64,000 nucleotides of DNA from Nitrosomonas sp. Nm34 (GCF_900113925.1 NZ_FORD01000008.1:53381-117380), one strand, 5' to 3'; numbered from the stretch's first letter, positions 46,317 to 56,012 are shown. Numbers and translations are program-made. The notes: a model not told the origin generated them from the sequence alone.

Positions 46317-48638
46317 ATGGAACGCGCCACAATAGATTTGTTTGAACGCTCATCGTTAAGGGATGAGCATTTCCATCGATATACGCTTGCTTCTATGCTG
46401 GCTGAAGGTAGGGTGGTTGATTGTGCTTGTGGCATTGGCTATGGCAGTACCCTGTTAGACCAAGAGAAAGCGGTTACTTCCTATCTTGGCATGGATCCTT
46501 CAGAGGAAGCCATCCGATATGCAACAGAAAATTATGCTAGGCCAGGTTTCACCTTTACTGTAGGTACGCTTGAGGATAATTCATGTGAAGCAGCCAGCGT
46601 CGATACTTTTGTTACGCTTGAAACGCTTGAGCACACTCACGATCCTGAGAAGTGCATCCGGAATGTTAGCCACATCCTCAAAGCCGATGGTCTACTGATT
46701 GGAAGCGTTCCGAGTGCTGATTATGATGAGCTGTGCGAACGGGTATACGGACCTAATCCATTTCATCTGCATCGTTTTACTCACAAAGGTCTCGAGGATT
46801 TACTCGGCCGATATTTTGAGTCGGCTCGTATGTTTTCCGCTGAATTTGCTATGGGCACTCTTTTTCGTCCTCTCGATCAAAAGGCATCTGATTCTTCTGC
46901 GGGGCAGATCATCTTACGTGACAACCATCTGAACAAGGTAGCAGGGTCGCTGTTCTTTATTGCCGGTGGAAAGGCTCGGGTTGGATCAGCCTTGAACAAG
47001 CTGGGTCTTATGCAGAAATTCCTCCAGAGCGTACCTAAGATTGTTCTCGACCAGGAAGAAGTAGAACCCGTCAGGCTATCCCTTCAGCGCGCGGAAAATA
47101 TGATACGCCAACGTGACGAAGCGATGGCAGCCCAAGCAAAGTTACTCGAGGAGCGCTGGGCTGTGATGCAATCGATGGAGGAGCAGATTCACCAACGTGA
47201 CCAGGCGATGGCGGCCCAAGCGCAGATGCTCGAAGCACGCTGGGCTGTGATGCAGTCGATGGAAGAGCAGATTTGCCAGTGTGATGAAACTGTGGCCCTG
47301 CAGGTACGAGGCATCAGGGGGCTTAAAAGTGTGCTCAATGCGGTTTCTGAAAAAATAGGCCCTGAAGATTTTTTAAAGATGCTACAAAATGAACAGCATC
47401 CCTCCACGCCATTCCTCGACATGGCTTTCAGTCTTTACCTTTTTGTAGCCAGGCTTTATCAAGCAGCGCTCAAAGCGGGCGCACAAGATTTATTTTTCTT
47501 CTCCCGCGAAGGACAACCTCTTAAAGAGATGTTTGATCTCTATCTCTCTTATAAAGACAGTCCAGCCACTATCCGCACTCATTATCTTCAGGTGTCGAGG
47601 CGCTCTACTTTCCTGATCTCGCTTGGGCCATTATCGCAAGAAAGATTTCATGTTCTTTTCAGGCAATATCGCCATATCGCGCTCATTGATTTTTTAAAAA
47701 GCCTGGCACTCGAAGAGCATACCCTTTCCCTGGCGCAAGCACTCGGGGTAGATGTCCGCGCTTTTGAAACGGTCAAAGAAGATCTGCCAAATGACCCGCT
47801 CTTTCAAAATCTTCTCAAGCTAAAGGTATTCCAGCAACTGTATGAAGAAGAACGCGTCGCCAGAAGTACTGCGTTCGAACGCTACCTTGCCGAGCTGGCA
47901 GGCGGTTCAATACCCGAATTGCTGCACGTGGTTGATGTCGGCTGGAAAGGATCCATTCAGGACAATCTCTTTAATTGGCTCAGCCATTTGCATGGCAAGA
48001 AAGCCAGAATTGAGGGCTATTATTTAGGGCTGGTGGCAAGCGGCGGTCTCACTGTCCGCAATGCCAAAACCGGCTTACTTTTTTCCAATATTAGTCAATT
48101 AACGCCAGGCTTTGCCATCTTTAATGAAAACCGCTCACTCTTTGAGATCATTCTTCATGCTGACCATGGCTCAGCCCAACGTTATGGATTAGACGCCACT
48201 GGGAATGCACAAATCGTGCAAGATGAATTTAAAGAAAAAAAAATGATTGAGGAAAAAGTATGGCCAGTTTCTCAACCTATTTTTGACTACTTTGGACAGC
48301 TTGCTGCGGCCTTGGCAAATGCACCGCTAGCCGCTAACGATTTGCTTAAATTCACGCTGAAACGGCATGCGCGCATGGTTTTCCATCCATCTCAAGAGGA
48401 GATCGATTGGATATTTTCTGTTTACCATGTGGAAAATTTCGGGGTTTTCGAGGAGTCCCGGTTCGGTGGCGCCAACAGTCGCACGTCTCGATTAAGCCAG
48501 ATGATGTTTACCTGGCATTTGTTACGTCGTCGTCGACCATCAGAACTGGGATCTTGGCCATGGCTTACTATCAAAATACGGGCACTGCCAGGGTTGGACA
48601 GGCTATATAGCTGGTTCCGACGTTGGCAAAGACGCTGA
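46317..48638 (+). CDS. Methyltransferase / coiled-coil / COG5610-like C-terminal fusion
   Basis: 773 residues, starting four bases after wzt. Residues 1-230: SAM methyltransferase with VVDCACGIGYG (about 33-43), LGMDPSEEA and LETLEHTHDP. Residues about 264-345: three 28-residue tandem repeats of the type QRDEAMAAQAKLLEERWAVM, four heptads each, forming a coiled coil. Residues about 355-700: a domain with FFFSREGQPLKEMFDLY (about 395), VSRRSTFL and VVDVGWKGSIQDNLF (about 540), shared with the HAD protein at 50016. Methyltransferase plus coiled coil beside Wzt recalls WbdD, which caps O-antigen and measures its length. The C-terminal domain is not a WbdD kinase; its activity is unknown. Confidence 0.85.
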   Translation: MERATIDLFERSSLRDEHFHRYTLASMLAEGRVVDCACGIGYGSTLLDQEKAVTSYLGMDPSEEAIRYATENYARPGFTFTVGTLEDNSCEAASVDTFVTLETLEHTHDPEKCIRNVSHILKADGLLIGSVPSADYDELCERVYGPNPFHLHRFTHKGLEDLLGRYFESARMFSAEFAMGTLFRPLDQKASDSSAGQIILRDNHLNKVAGSLFFIAGGKARVGSALNKLGLMQKFLQSVPKIVLDQEEVEPVRLSLQRAENMIRQRDEAMAAQAKLLEERWAVMQSMEEQIHQRDQAMAAQAQMLEARWAVMQSMEEQICQCDETVALQVRGIRGLKSVLNAVSEKIGPEDFLKMLQNEQHPSTPFLDMAFSLYLFVARLYQAALKAGAQDLFFFSREGQPLKEMFDLYLSYKDSPATIRTHYLQVSRRSTFLISLGPLSQERFHVLFRQYRHIALIDFLKSLALEEHTLSLAQALGVDVRAFETVKEDLPNDPLFQNLLKLKVFQQLYEEERVARSTAFERYLAELAGGSIPELLHVVDVGWKGSIQDNLFNWLSHLHGKKARIEGYYLGLVASGGLTVRNAKTGLLFSNISQLTPGFAIFNENRSLFEIILHADHGSAQRYGLDATGNAQIVQDEFKEKKMIEEKVWPVSQPIFDYFGQLAAALANAPLAANDLLKFTLKRHARMVFHPSQEEIDWIFSVYHVENFGVFEESRFGGANSRTSRLSQMMFTWHLLRRRRPSELGSWPWLTIKIRALPGLDRLYSWFRRWQRR
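47109..47360 (+). repeat. Three 84-bp coiled-coil repeats
   Basis: Units begin at 47109, 47193 and 47277. The first two are nearly identical; the third has diverged after its start (QCDETVALQ). Each encodes 28 residues, so adding or losing a unit keeps both frame and heptad phase. Confidence 0.85.
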
Positions 48639-48795
48639 AGGCGACCTTTAATCGGCGTAGTAATTTTTAATAGCGGAGTGCGGTGAAGGTGTGATTGCTA
48701 AAATTTAATCAATTTCTTCTCGAATTCTCTGACTAAACATTGGTCTGTTGTTAAATATAGTGAATGTAATTTTACAATTTAACAAGAGATAAGAG

Positions 48796-50019
48796 ATGAA
48801 ATTGTGTTTTCTTGTGGGTTCGATGGCGATCAGTGGGGGCACTTATGTGATCGTTCAGCACGCAGCTTATTTACGTGATCATGGATTCGATGTGACCCTT
48901 GCGGTACAAGAACCATTTTCCGCCTTAACGCTTGCCTGGCATGACGAAGCGCCGGCTTTACGCTGCATTCCCATTGCAGAAGCCAAGAAAGAGCATTTCG
49001 ATCTGGTCATTGCGACCTGGTGGAAGACAGTATTTGAGCTAAGTCATTTCCAGGCTAAACAATATGCTTATTTTGTTCAGTCGATCGAATCCAATTTTTA
49101 TCCTGAGGAAGAAGTACCCTTGAGGTTTTTGGTGGAAACGACCTACCGTTTCCCCATCCTGTACGTGACCGAAGCGACCTGGATTCAGCAATACCTGGCG
49201 AAAAAGTTTGGTCAGGCGGCTGCACTCGTCCGTAACGGCATTCGGAAGGATATCTATACGCCATTAGGGCTGGCAATTGCACCGCGTAACCTGGCTCGGC
49301 CGCCTCGCATACTGGTAGAAGGACATTTCGGTGTTTCATTCAAGAACACCGCACTAAGTATTCGCCTAGCGCGGGAAGCAGGTGCGAGAGATATCTGGGT
49401 GCTCACTGGCTCCCCGGTTAGTTGGCTTCCTGGGGTAAACAGAGTCTTTTCGCAAGTACCTATGATAAAGACCTCCCAGATCTATCGTTCCTGCGATATT
49501 TTAGTCAAGCTGAGTACAGTAGAAGGGATGTTCGGTCCTCCCTTGGAAATATTTCATTGCGGCGGAACGGCCATCGTGTTTGACGTTACAGGTCACGACG
49601 AGTACATCGTTGATGGCGTAAATGCATGCGTAACTTCTTGTGGCGATGCTGATAGAGTCGTTAGCATACTGCAGCGTTTGTTGTCAGATCGCGATACCTT
49701 GTCGCAACTGCAACAGGGAGCATTACAAACGGCTGCTGTCTGGCCGTCTTGGGAAGAATCCTCCGCACAATTCCACCAATGGGTGGCAGGCTGCCTGCAA
49801 GGCTCGGCGCCAGATCGTTCGGTTCTGGCAGCCATGACCGAGCAAGCCTTTGCCGACTATTCGCACGATGAGCAATTACGGCTTGCCCAAAACCCTGCCA
49901 TTATCCGTCGACATAAATTGAGTGCGCTTGCATCGCACTTTCCACGCTCAGTGATCCGGAAAGTGAAACAGTTAGAAGCAATCGGTGAGGTGGCGTTGGG
50001 AAGGAGAACAGCATATTGA
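48796..50019 (+). CDS. Glycosyltransferase, GT4-like
   Basis: 407 residues of GT-B type. N-terminal MKLCFLVGSMAISGGTYVIVQHAAYLRDHG is the acceptor-side glycine loop. RILVEGHFG starts the donor domain and LVKLSTVEGMFGPPLEIFHCGGTAIVFDVTGHDEYI holds the E(x7)E-like motif with nucleotide-sugar contact. GAG-rich ribosome site just before the ATG. It belongs to the export cluster and likely adds sugars to the exported glycan; donor and linkage are unknown. Confidence 0.85.
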   Translation: MKLCFLVGSMAISGGTYVIVQHAAYLRDHGFDVTLAVQEPFSALTLAWHDEAPALRCIPIAEAKKEHFDLVIATWWKTVFELSHFQAKQYAYFVQSIESNFYPEEEVPLRFLVETTYRFPILYVTEATWIQQYLAKKFGQAAALVRNGIRKDIYTPLGLAIAPRNLARPPRILVEGHFGVSFKNTALSIRLAREAGARDIWVLTGSPVSWLPGVNRVFSQVPMIKTSQIYRSCDILVKLSTVEGMFGPPLEIFHCGGTAIVFDVTGHDEYIVDGVNACVTSCGDADRVVSILQRLLSDRDTLSQLQQGALQTAAVWPSWEESSAQFHQWVAGCLQGSAPDRSVLAAMTEQAFADYSHDEQLRLAQNPAIIRRHKLSALASHFPRSVIRKVKQLEAIGEVALGRRTAY

Positions 50020-52073
50020 GGTATAAGCTCCGCACCATTGATGTCTGGGATACCTTGTTGAGACGAGATTGTCATCCGGAGTGCATCAAGCTGGCTACAG
50101 CGCGGCATGTCCTTCTGGGATGGCCGGACCATCTCAGGCCGGATTTCCAGGAGCATTGGGCCCTCTATCGAGCGCGTATCGATGCCGAGCGCTTTCTCGC
50201 AGAGGCTGCCCGCTCTGAAGGACAGGATGATGAATACGAAATTGCTGCGGTCTTGCATCAGTGGTTATTGGCAGTTTTCTGCAGGCCTTTTGATACAGCG
50301 TTACCATGCAGGCTAGCGGAATTCGAATTGCAAGTTGAAATAGCGAGATCATTCAAGGACCCAGATATTGAAGATTTCCTGCAAGCTTATCCAGCAGAGC
50401 ATAATTATTTTCTCTCAGACTTTTATATGAATTCAAGCATGCTCGGGCGCCTTCTGGAAGAAAAAGGGTTGGACGCTCTAGTTTGCGAAGGCATTGCCTC
50501 TTGCGAGATTGGTCTGAATAAGCGTTCAGGACGCCTTTTCCAGCATGTCCACTCTCTCCACGGCATTTTTCCCAAGGAGCATGTCCATGTGGGGGACAAT
50601 CGATGGTCAGATATCGAAGCGGCTGAAAAGTCTGGCGTAACCGCTGTCCATTACCTGCCTGCCACCTCGCATGCTGAGCGGCTGGCTCGAGAACGGCTGT
50701 TTTCTTCCCGCGAAGCCCTATTCGAGCACATCAGAGCCTTATGTGCCGACGAAGCGCTACAAGTTAGCCAAGGTATGTCAGCTAAACAAGCTGCCGCTTT
50801 TCGACTTGGGGCGGATGCTGCTCCGCTTTTTATCGGCTTTGCTTTATGGATTGCTGAGCAAGCATTGGTAAAAAAACTTGATCAGCTCCATTTCCTGACG
50901 CGGGAAGGTGAGTTTTTCCATCAGGTATTTACCGCCCTGTTCCCTCAGCAAACATTTTTTGGCCATACCTTGCCGCCGTCAAACATACTGGCCGTCAGCC
51001 GACTGTCAACTTTCGTCTCATCATTACGAGAAGTAACCATTGGCGAAATGTCCCGTATCTGGGACTTATTCAAGGAACAAAATGTTGCCGGAATGTTCGT
51101 CACACTCGGCATCAATATTAACAATTTCAAAGACATCCTTGATCAACTTGAGCTAAAACCCGAGGATGTGATTGAAATTCCCCAACAAAACTCTGCTTTA
51201 AATAAGCTCTTTGATACGCCAGAGTTTGTAAATGCATTACAAAACTCCATTGCTCGTCAGCAATCGCTTCTGTGTGATTACTTGATACAAAATGGATGGC
51301 AGTCCGAAGTCAAAATAGGTGTGGTGGATATTGGCTGGCGTGGCACTATCCAAGACAACCTCGCACTTGTTATGTCAGAGACGAATTTGCATGGCATGTA
51401 TCTAGGTCTGCGGCGGTTTGTCAATCCCCAGCCTGATAATGTTTCCAAGTCAGCTTATGGTCCTAACGAAAATATCAGCAGCAATGCGAATGATCTCTTT
51501 GAGGTTTTTGCTGCACTAGAAATGCTTTGTATGTCTGCCGGAGGAAGTGTAGTGGGTTACCGCCGAACCCCCGATCAAATCCTCCCCTGCCGCCAGGTCT
51601 TAGGGGATGAAAATGCGGCCTATGACCAGTTCACGCGTTATTTTCAACAAGGGATACTTCTGGCGGCTAAACATTGGCGGTTATATATAGAACGATACGT
51701 AGTAAGCGCGAGTGAGCTTCAAAACACTGCGCTTAGAGTGTGGGCCACCTTGCGAAGCACCCCCAGTGTCGACTTGGCGGAATTATTCATAAAAACCCCG
51801 CAACATGATGTATTTGGGTTTGGTGACTTTTTTAACAGAAATCAAGCTCCGTCCTTGACTGCCATTTTACTGGCTCCGCTCGTCAAGGAAAGGCGACGCC
51901 AGTTGATTGAATTTATTCGACGCGTGCAATGGTCAGCAGCCATTCAGCATATCAATGGGCTGAGTCGCTTCCACCGATGGACATTGGTTTTCACGTTTCG
52001 CTTCGCTAATCAAGTGAGGCGTTTACGCATGAAGGTTCAGTGTTTCCGCAATAGAGATGATGCAAAGATGTGA
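50016..52073 (+). CDS. HAD-superfamily protein (COG5610-like) of the polysaccharide cluster
   Basis: 685 residues from a TTG at 50016 that overlaps the previous stop (TTGA); AAGGAG lies nine bases upstream, so translation is coupled. Residues 1-230 are a HAD domain: DVWDTLLRR at the start (nucleophile Asp), FLSDFYM, and VGDNRWSDIEAA near residue 194 (metal site). Residues about 290-600 match the C-terminal domain of the 46317 protein: LTREGEFFHQVF (295), VSRLSTFV, DIGWRGTIQDNL (439), with 144-145 residues between the two motifs in both. Probably acts on phosphorylated sugar or cap chemistry; the reaction is unknown. Confidence 0.85.
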   Translation: MRYKLRTIDVWDTLLRRDCHPECIKLATARHVLLGWPDHLRPDFQEHWALYRARIDAERFLAEAARSEGQDDEYEIAAVLHQWLLAVFCRPFDTALPCRLAEFELQVEIARSFKDPDIEDFLQAYPAEHNYFLSDFYMNSSMLGRLLEEKGLDALVCEGIASCEIGLNKRSGRLFQHVHSLHGIFPKEHVHVGDNRWSDIEAAEKSGVTAVHYLPATSHAERLARERLFSSREALFEHIRALCADEALQVSQGMSAKQAAAFRLGADAAPLFIGFALWIAEQALVKKLDQLHFLTREGEFFHQVFTALFPQQTFFGHTLPPSNILAVSRLSTFVSSLREVTIGEMSRIWDLFKEQNVAGMFVTLGININNFKDILDQLELKPEDVIEIPQQNSALNKLFDTPEFVNALQNSIARQQSLLCDYLIQNGWQSEVKIGVVDIGWRGTIQDNLALVMSETNLHGMYLGLRRFVNPQPDNVSKSAYGPNENISSNANDLFEVFAALEMLCMSAGGSVVGYRRTPDQILPCRQVLGDENAAYDQFTRYFQQGILLAAKHWRLYIERYVVSASELQNTALRVWATLRSTPSVDLAELFIKTPQHDVFGFGDFFNRNQAPSLTAILLAPLVKERRRQLIEFIRRVQWSAAIQHINGLSRFHRWTLVFTFRFANQVRRLRMKVQCFRNRDDAKM

Positions 52074-52089
52074 AGTAGTGTCATTCCAT

Positions 52090-52187
52090 TTTTAAATCCA
52101 AACTAACTTTACCAGTTTCCTCTTGCTGGATAATTGGTACCGTCTGCAGCTTGCCTTCACGTCATGTTTGATTTGGAAATGAAATCA
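52090..52187 (+). repeat. Interspersed ~95-bp repeat, copy B (diverged)
   Basis: Same strand as copy A. It keeps TTTAAATC at the start, CCGTCTGCAGCTTGCCTTC in the middle and CATGTTTGATTTGGAAATG at the end. Confidence 0.7.
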
Positions 52188-52280
52188 CTACCGACCGATG
52201 ATGACGCTGTTCTTCAGGGACTCATGTTGAAGTCTCACACTGGTAGTCGGACTCACCTATTATTGAGTATACTCCGTATT

Positions 52281-52808
52281 CTACCCGCAATGGTTTGGTT
52301 CCATGCCGATAGGCCTGAGAATCGCCTGCCATGCCTTAAGTTTCCCTTCAAAAGATATTGAAGCATTAGCCGGACTGGTGGAAGGTAGCCGACTATAGCA
52401 GAGCGCATTGCTCTTCATTCTTGGCATGACCAATTGCTTGAAACTGATTTCTGCTTTGGTACCATTAAAGAAAAGGTGGGTGATATTGCGATGGCCACGG
52501 AAAAAATTTTCAAAATCGTTGGCTATCTGCGTTTCAATTTCAATTTTTGCGTCCAAGCTACCGTCTCTTTTACAGGAATGAAGCACATCCCATAATGCAA
52601 TGCGCGCAGACTTCAACACCTGAACTTTGTCAGCATAAGATATCGCAGGGTCAAAAGAGAGCAGTTCAGCCATGATGCGCCAGAAAACATTCTGTTTATG
52701 CGCATAATATTGCCCCGCAGCTAACGACGCAATTCCGGGCATGCTGCCGAGTATGAGGACTTCGGCGTGCTCATCCGCGATCGGTGCAAAGCTATAAATC
52801 CTTGTCAT
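52281..52808 (-). CDS. DNA-deoxyinosine glycosylase (uracil-DNA-glycosylase superfamily)
   Basis: 175 residues from the ATG at 52808 (MTRIYSFAPI); the longer frame to 52886 overlaps the upstream gene further. Motifs: VLILGSMPGIASLAAGQYYAHKQNVFW at the start and LPSTSPANAS near the end, characteristic of the deoxyinosine/uracil glycosylase family that removes deaminated bases. It overlaps the end of the upstream gene by 17 bases, so the two are co-transcribed. Confidence 0.9.
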   Translation of the reverse strand: MTRIYSFAPIADEHAEVLILGSMPGIASLAAGQYYAHKQNVFWRIMAELLSFDPAISYADKVQVLKSARIALWDVLHSCKRDGSLDAKIEIETQIANDFENFFRGHRNITHLFFNGTKAEISFKQLVMPRMKSNALCYSRLPSTSPANASISFEGKLKAWQAILRPIGMEPNHCG

Positions 52809-53415
52809 CAACGCTCTGTTTATGCTTGAAATGCGTAATCCCCAGGATCGTGCTTGCGCCTGATGCATTAACCTGAGCACCTGCATGAGCCGAAATATTC
52901 AAAAAACCACCCTCACCAAAACGGATTTCCTGTTCCTGTAACGGTTGGCAGGAACGCGCTTTATTCATTCTATCTGGCACATTCAAACAGACCAGTTCAT
53001 AAATTGCTTTTACCCAAGCAGCTTCATTATCCGGAATCGGCTTATTTTTTTCTACCGAGCTTTTGTTTCTGCCGCCACTCTCTTCGCGCAAGTAAGTAAT
53101 AGTGCGATGCTGAGGGGTATCTTCCAGTTCTATCCGGTAAAGCGAACTCCGGCCACCAGGAAGGGGAGTTTCCTTGACGAAAGTCTTGATGAACATCGAA
53201 TCCCTTCGCTGTAAATAGCCTGCTGCTTCCAGGATGACTGGCACCTCTTCGGGCAGGGTACTTAATGAGATACCTTCGATTTCAAGATCAAGAAAACGCT
53301 GCAATGGAAAGGAATCGCTGGATTCAGCATCGGTCGTTGCAAGTACGGGGGAAGGTTGCAGCAGCAATAGGGGTATTAAAAAGAGCATGCTGGCACATTG
53401 ATGAGAAAGAAGCAT
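52792..53415 (-). CDS. Exported hypothetical protein
   Basis: 207 residues with a signal peptide (SMLFLIPLLLLQPSPVLA) and GGAGG nine bases before the ATG. The mature part has two Cys (LVCLNV, ARSCQP), perhaps one disulfide, and a region with LEDTPQHRTITYLREE. No family recognised. It stands upstream of the glycosylase gene. Confidence 0.75.
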   Translation of the reverse strand: MLLSHQCASMLFLIPLLLLQPSPVLATTDAESSDSFPLQRFLDLEIEGISLSTLPEEVPVILEAAGYLQRRDSMFIKTFVKETPLPGGRSSLYRIELEDTPQHRTITYLREESGGRNKSSVEKNKPIPDNEAAWVKAIYELVCLNVPDRMNKARSCQPLQEQEIRFGEGGFLNISAHAGAQVNASGASTILGITHFKHKQSVDDKDL

Positions 53416-53525
53416 CGATGAGTCCTCCAGTCAATTGTAAAAAAACGAGTGACTGCTATCAGCCTATTACTGGTATGTTTAAGCTGGAAACATTGTTGAA
53501 TTTGACTACATTGCTCATGCTAAAT

Positions 53526-55268
53526 TCACTCACCTGGTTCCCTTTTACATCTCTGCCGATGTCGCGCAAGATAAAGTGGGGTCCAGGCGTGTGGGATGCG
53601 AAACACAAAATGATAACGCGCAACATGATAGCTCGGATCAAAACCGTAGAAATTAAGTTGCATTTGCTGCAATTCTTCCGCCCGGTAGCTGTCCAGTGGT
53701 TTTTCCCGTTCGTCCCGTTCTCGTCGCTGCTGTTTGCTGGCAAGGAGATGAGCATAATCAGCGCTTGCTGCTAACTGTTGCGCAATCTGTTCGACTTTTT
53801 TCCGGAAATCAATATGATTTAGCTCAAAACAGCCATCGATCAGGCCAATTTGCTGTGCATCCGCAGCATCGATTGGCAAACGGTTGTCAGTCAGCTCGCT
53901 CGCCTTCTTTTTACCGACCCGTTTAGGCAACAGATACGTCCAATATTCTGAACCATACAAGTTACCCATACTCTTGTAGTGCGGATTCAGGATCACGCTT
54001 TTACGTGCATAAATCCTGTCGGCTGCAAGCGATAAAAATACCCCTCCTGCCCCCGCATTACCTTGTAACGCTGCGAGGGTAAGCTGGCGGGTGTTGGTAA
54101 TGATGGCGCGTACGAGATCATTCATTGCATTGATATTGCGCCAGGATTCATCAGCGGGGCTCGCCGCATGCTCGATCAGATTAAGATGAATCCCATTTGA
54201 CCAGAAATCCGGCCCACCCATCAGCACGATTACGCGCACCTCGCTTTGACTAGCCATCACATATGCTTCACGTAGCCGCTCGCATTGGCTGCTGCTCATC
54301 GCCCCGTTATAAAATACAAAATAAAGATAGCCCACCTGATTACTTTGTTCGAACCAGATATCACGATAGGTGGCATCGCTCCCCCCATCGCTGGTAGACA
54401 ACGACTCAGGCGGTATCACGGGCACATCAGCCATATACTCGTTCAATGCCACTGTAGCGGGTAATTTGAGGGTGGGTTCGGCATCACTTTTTTGCTTCAG
54501 ATGACCAATCCACACCGCGCCATCGACTGTCGCGCGACAAATAGCACCCTGCCGTTGTGCTATCACGGCACCTGGCTTATCTGCATGGAGCGTCGCTTCT
54601 GCCCAGGCATCAAACAAATAGTAGTGAGCACCATACAGCGAATCGAGTACGCCCGGGAAACCATCTGCTGCAAATATTTTTTTCAGGACAGTATGCGTGT
54701 CATCCTGCTGCCATTCAATGGCACGGTCCATCTGGCGTATCGGCATATGTTGCTTTCCATGGTTATTGCCAAGCTGCTGACATGCCTTAGCGAGCGGTAT
54801 GGGCTGATACGTATCTGACAGGAAACGATCCACTGCAGTTAGCACAGCGTTAACAGCCGCCTCGGTTACTTCATGTCGGTACAGGCTGCTTTTGCTCGCA
54901 AAGCGCATCGAAAAGGTTTCATACGCCCACATATCGCCTGCATCCATTTCGCTATTTGCCTGCAATACCGTTACTCCCCACTCGCGGTAGCCGTGCATGA
55001 GTGCCCAGTCCAGCGCAGACGGACCGCGATCACCGATAATACCCGGATGCACCACGAAACAAGGCACGCTGCGCCATACTGTTTCAGGAATCGCCCGCTT
55101 GAGAAAGGGGGCAATCACGAGATCAGGGCGATAAAGCTCGACCGCTTGCTCCGTAATGGAATCGCTGATGTCGAACTCAAGCGAGACATCATGCCCGCAG
55201 CGCGTCAACTCAATAAATAAGCGCTGCGCGAGGCTGTTGAAACTGTGGGTGAGAAAGAGAATATTCAC
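53526..55268 (-). CDS. hypX: HypX/HoxX, CO-forming hydrogenase maturation factor
   Basis: 580 residues from a GTG start. The N-terminal formyltransferase-like domain has VHPGIIGDRGPSALDWALM and MDAGDMWAYETF; the C-terminal crotonase-like domain has GGPDFWSNGIHL and ALQGNAGAGGVFLSLAADRIYARKSVILNPHYKSMGNLYGSEYW. HypX makes the CO ligand of NiFe-hydrogenase from formyl-tetrahydrofolate, which allows maturation under oxygen. hypCDE lie four kb to the right on the same strand. No hydrogenase structural genes are in the window. Confidence 0.93.
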   Translation of the reverse strand: MNILFLTHSFNSLAQRLFIELTRCGHDVSLEFDISDSITEQAVELYRPDLVIAPFLKRAIPETVWRSVPCFVVHPGIIGDRGPSALDWALMHGYREWGVTVLQANSEMDAGDMWAYETFSMRFASKSSLYRHEVTEAAVNAVLTAVDRFLSDTYQPIPLAKACQQLGNNHGKQHMPIRQMDRAIEWQQDDTHTVLKKIFAADGFPGVLDSLYGAHYYLFDAWAEATLHADKPGAVIAQRQGAICRATVDGAVWIGHLKQKSDAEPTLKLPATVALNEYMADVPVIPPESLSTSDGGSDATYRDIWFEQSNQVGYLYFVFYNGAMSSSQCERLREAYVMASQSEVRVIVLMGGPDFWSNGIHLNLIEHAASPADESWRNINAMNDLVRAIITNTRQLTLAALQGNAGAGGVFLSLAADRIYARKSVILNPHYKSMGNLYGSEYWTYLLPKRVGKKKASELTDNRLPIDAADAQQIGLIDGCFELNHIDFRKKVEQIAQQLAASADYAHLLASKQQRRERDEREKPLDSYRAEELQQMQLNFYGFDPSYHVARYHFVFRIPHAWTPLYLARHRQRCKREPGE

Positions 55269-55389
55269 ACTAATTTATTAACCCAGATGTTATTTTTAGC
55301 TAACTATATATTGCTTCATTCCAGGATCTTAATTCAAGTTATGCTCTGCCAAAGTACGAACGGATCGTTGAATAACGTGTAATGAAGGA

Positions 55390-55488
55390 ATAATTCCATT
55401 TCTAAATTAAAAATGACGCAAAGGCGAGCCGCAGACAGTATCAATCATGCGGCAAGATAAAGCCGACAAAGTCAATTTTGATTTTAGT
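55390..55488 (-). repeat. Interspersed ~95-bp repeat, copy C
   Basis: On the minus strand it aligns with copy A over nearly its whole length. TGATTGATACTGTC is exact, followed by kGCGGCTCsCCTTTGC. Confidence 0.8.
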
Positions 55489-55679
55489 AATAGAATAACA
55501 AGGACGCATTGAATGAGCTCCTTGTTTATTTTAGGTAATCAAACTTTCACAGCCATTTATTGCAAGAGCCTACATTCGTTATGCGTATGGAAACATGAAG
55601 ATATCTGGAACTTTACAATGAAATATATCTCATACTTTCGTCTATTGAATTCAAGTTATCAAAAAAGTGATGCCTCTGG

Positions 55680-55756
55680 TTGACTCTTTTACCTTGATAT
55701 TGGATAGTCATAAATAAATTACCATATGCATAAATTCATTAGGAAGGAGAAACAAT
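55680..55756 (+). promoter_or_regulatory. Conserved csp leader and promoter candidate
   Basis: The block TTGACyCTTTT-n-CCTTGA occurs here and before the second csp gene (58800). Candidate promoters are TTGACT-17-GATAGT at 55680-55708 or TTGATA at 55694. AAGGAG precedes the ATG. The untranslated leader is probably a cold-responsive RNA, as in other csp genes. Confidence 0.5.
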
Positions 55757-55960
55757 ATGGCAACTGGTATTGTAAAATGGTTCAATGATTCTAAAGGTTT
55801 TGGTTTTATTACCCCCGATAATGGTGGAGAAGATTTATTTGCCCACTTCTCTGCAATCAATAGCAAAGGTTTTAAAACATTACGCGAAGCTCAACGCGTG
55901 ACTTTCGAAGTAACGATGGGTCCTAAAGGTAAGCAGGCTACCAATATTGTGCCTCAATAA
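55757..55960 (+). CDS. Cold-shock protein, CspA family
   Basis: 67 residues, a single cold-shock OB fold. RNA-binding motifs are KGFGFITP (RNP1) and DLFAHFSAI (RNP2). It binds single-stranded nucleic acid and melts RNA structure. It differs from the second copy at 58877 in 8 of 67 residues, and a terminator follows. Confidence 0.97.
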   Translation: MATGIVKWFNDSKGFGFITPDNGGEDLFAHFSAINSKGFKTLREAQRVTFEVTMGPKGKQATNIVPQ

Positions 55961-55982
55961 GTATGAACCCAGCCTGATAAAA

Positions 55983-56012
55983 AACCCCGGTTTAGCCTAA
56001 CCGAGGTTTTTT
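55983..56012 (+). terminator. Rho-independent terminator of first csp gene
   Basis: AACCCCGGTT and AACCGAGGTT form a stem around TAGCCT, followed by TTTTTT. Confidence 0.92.
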
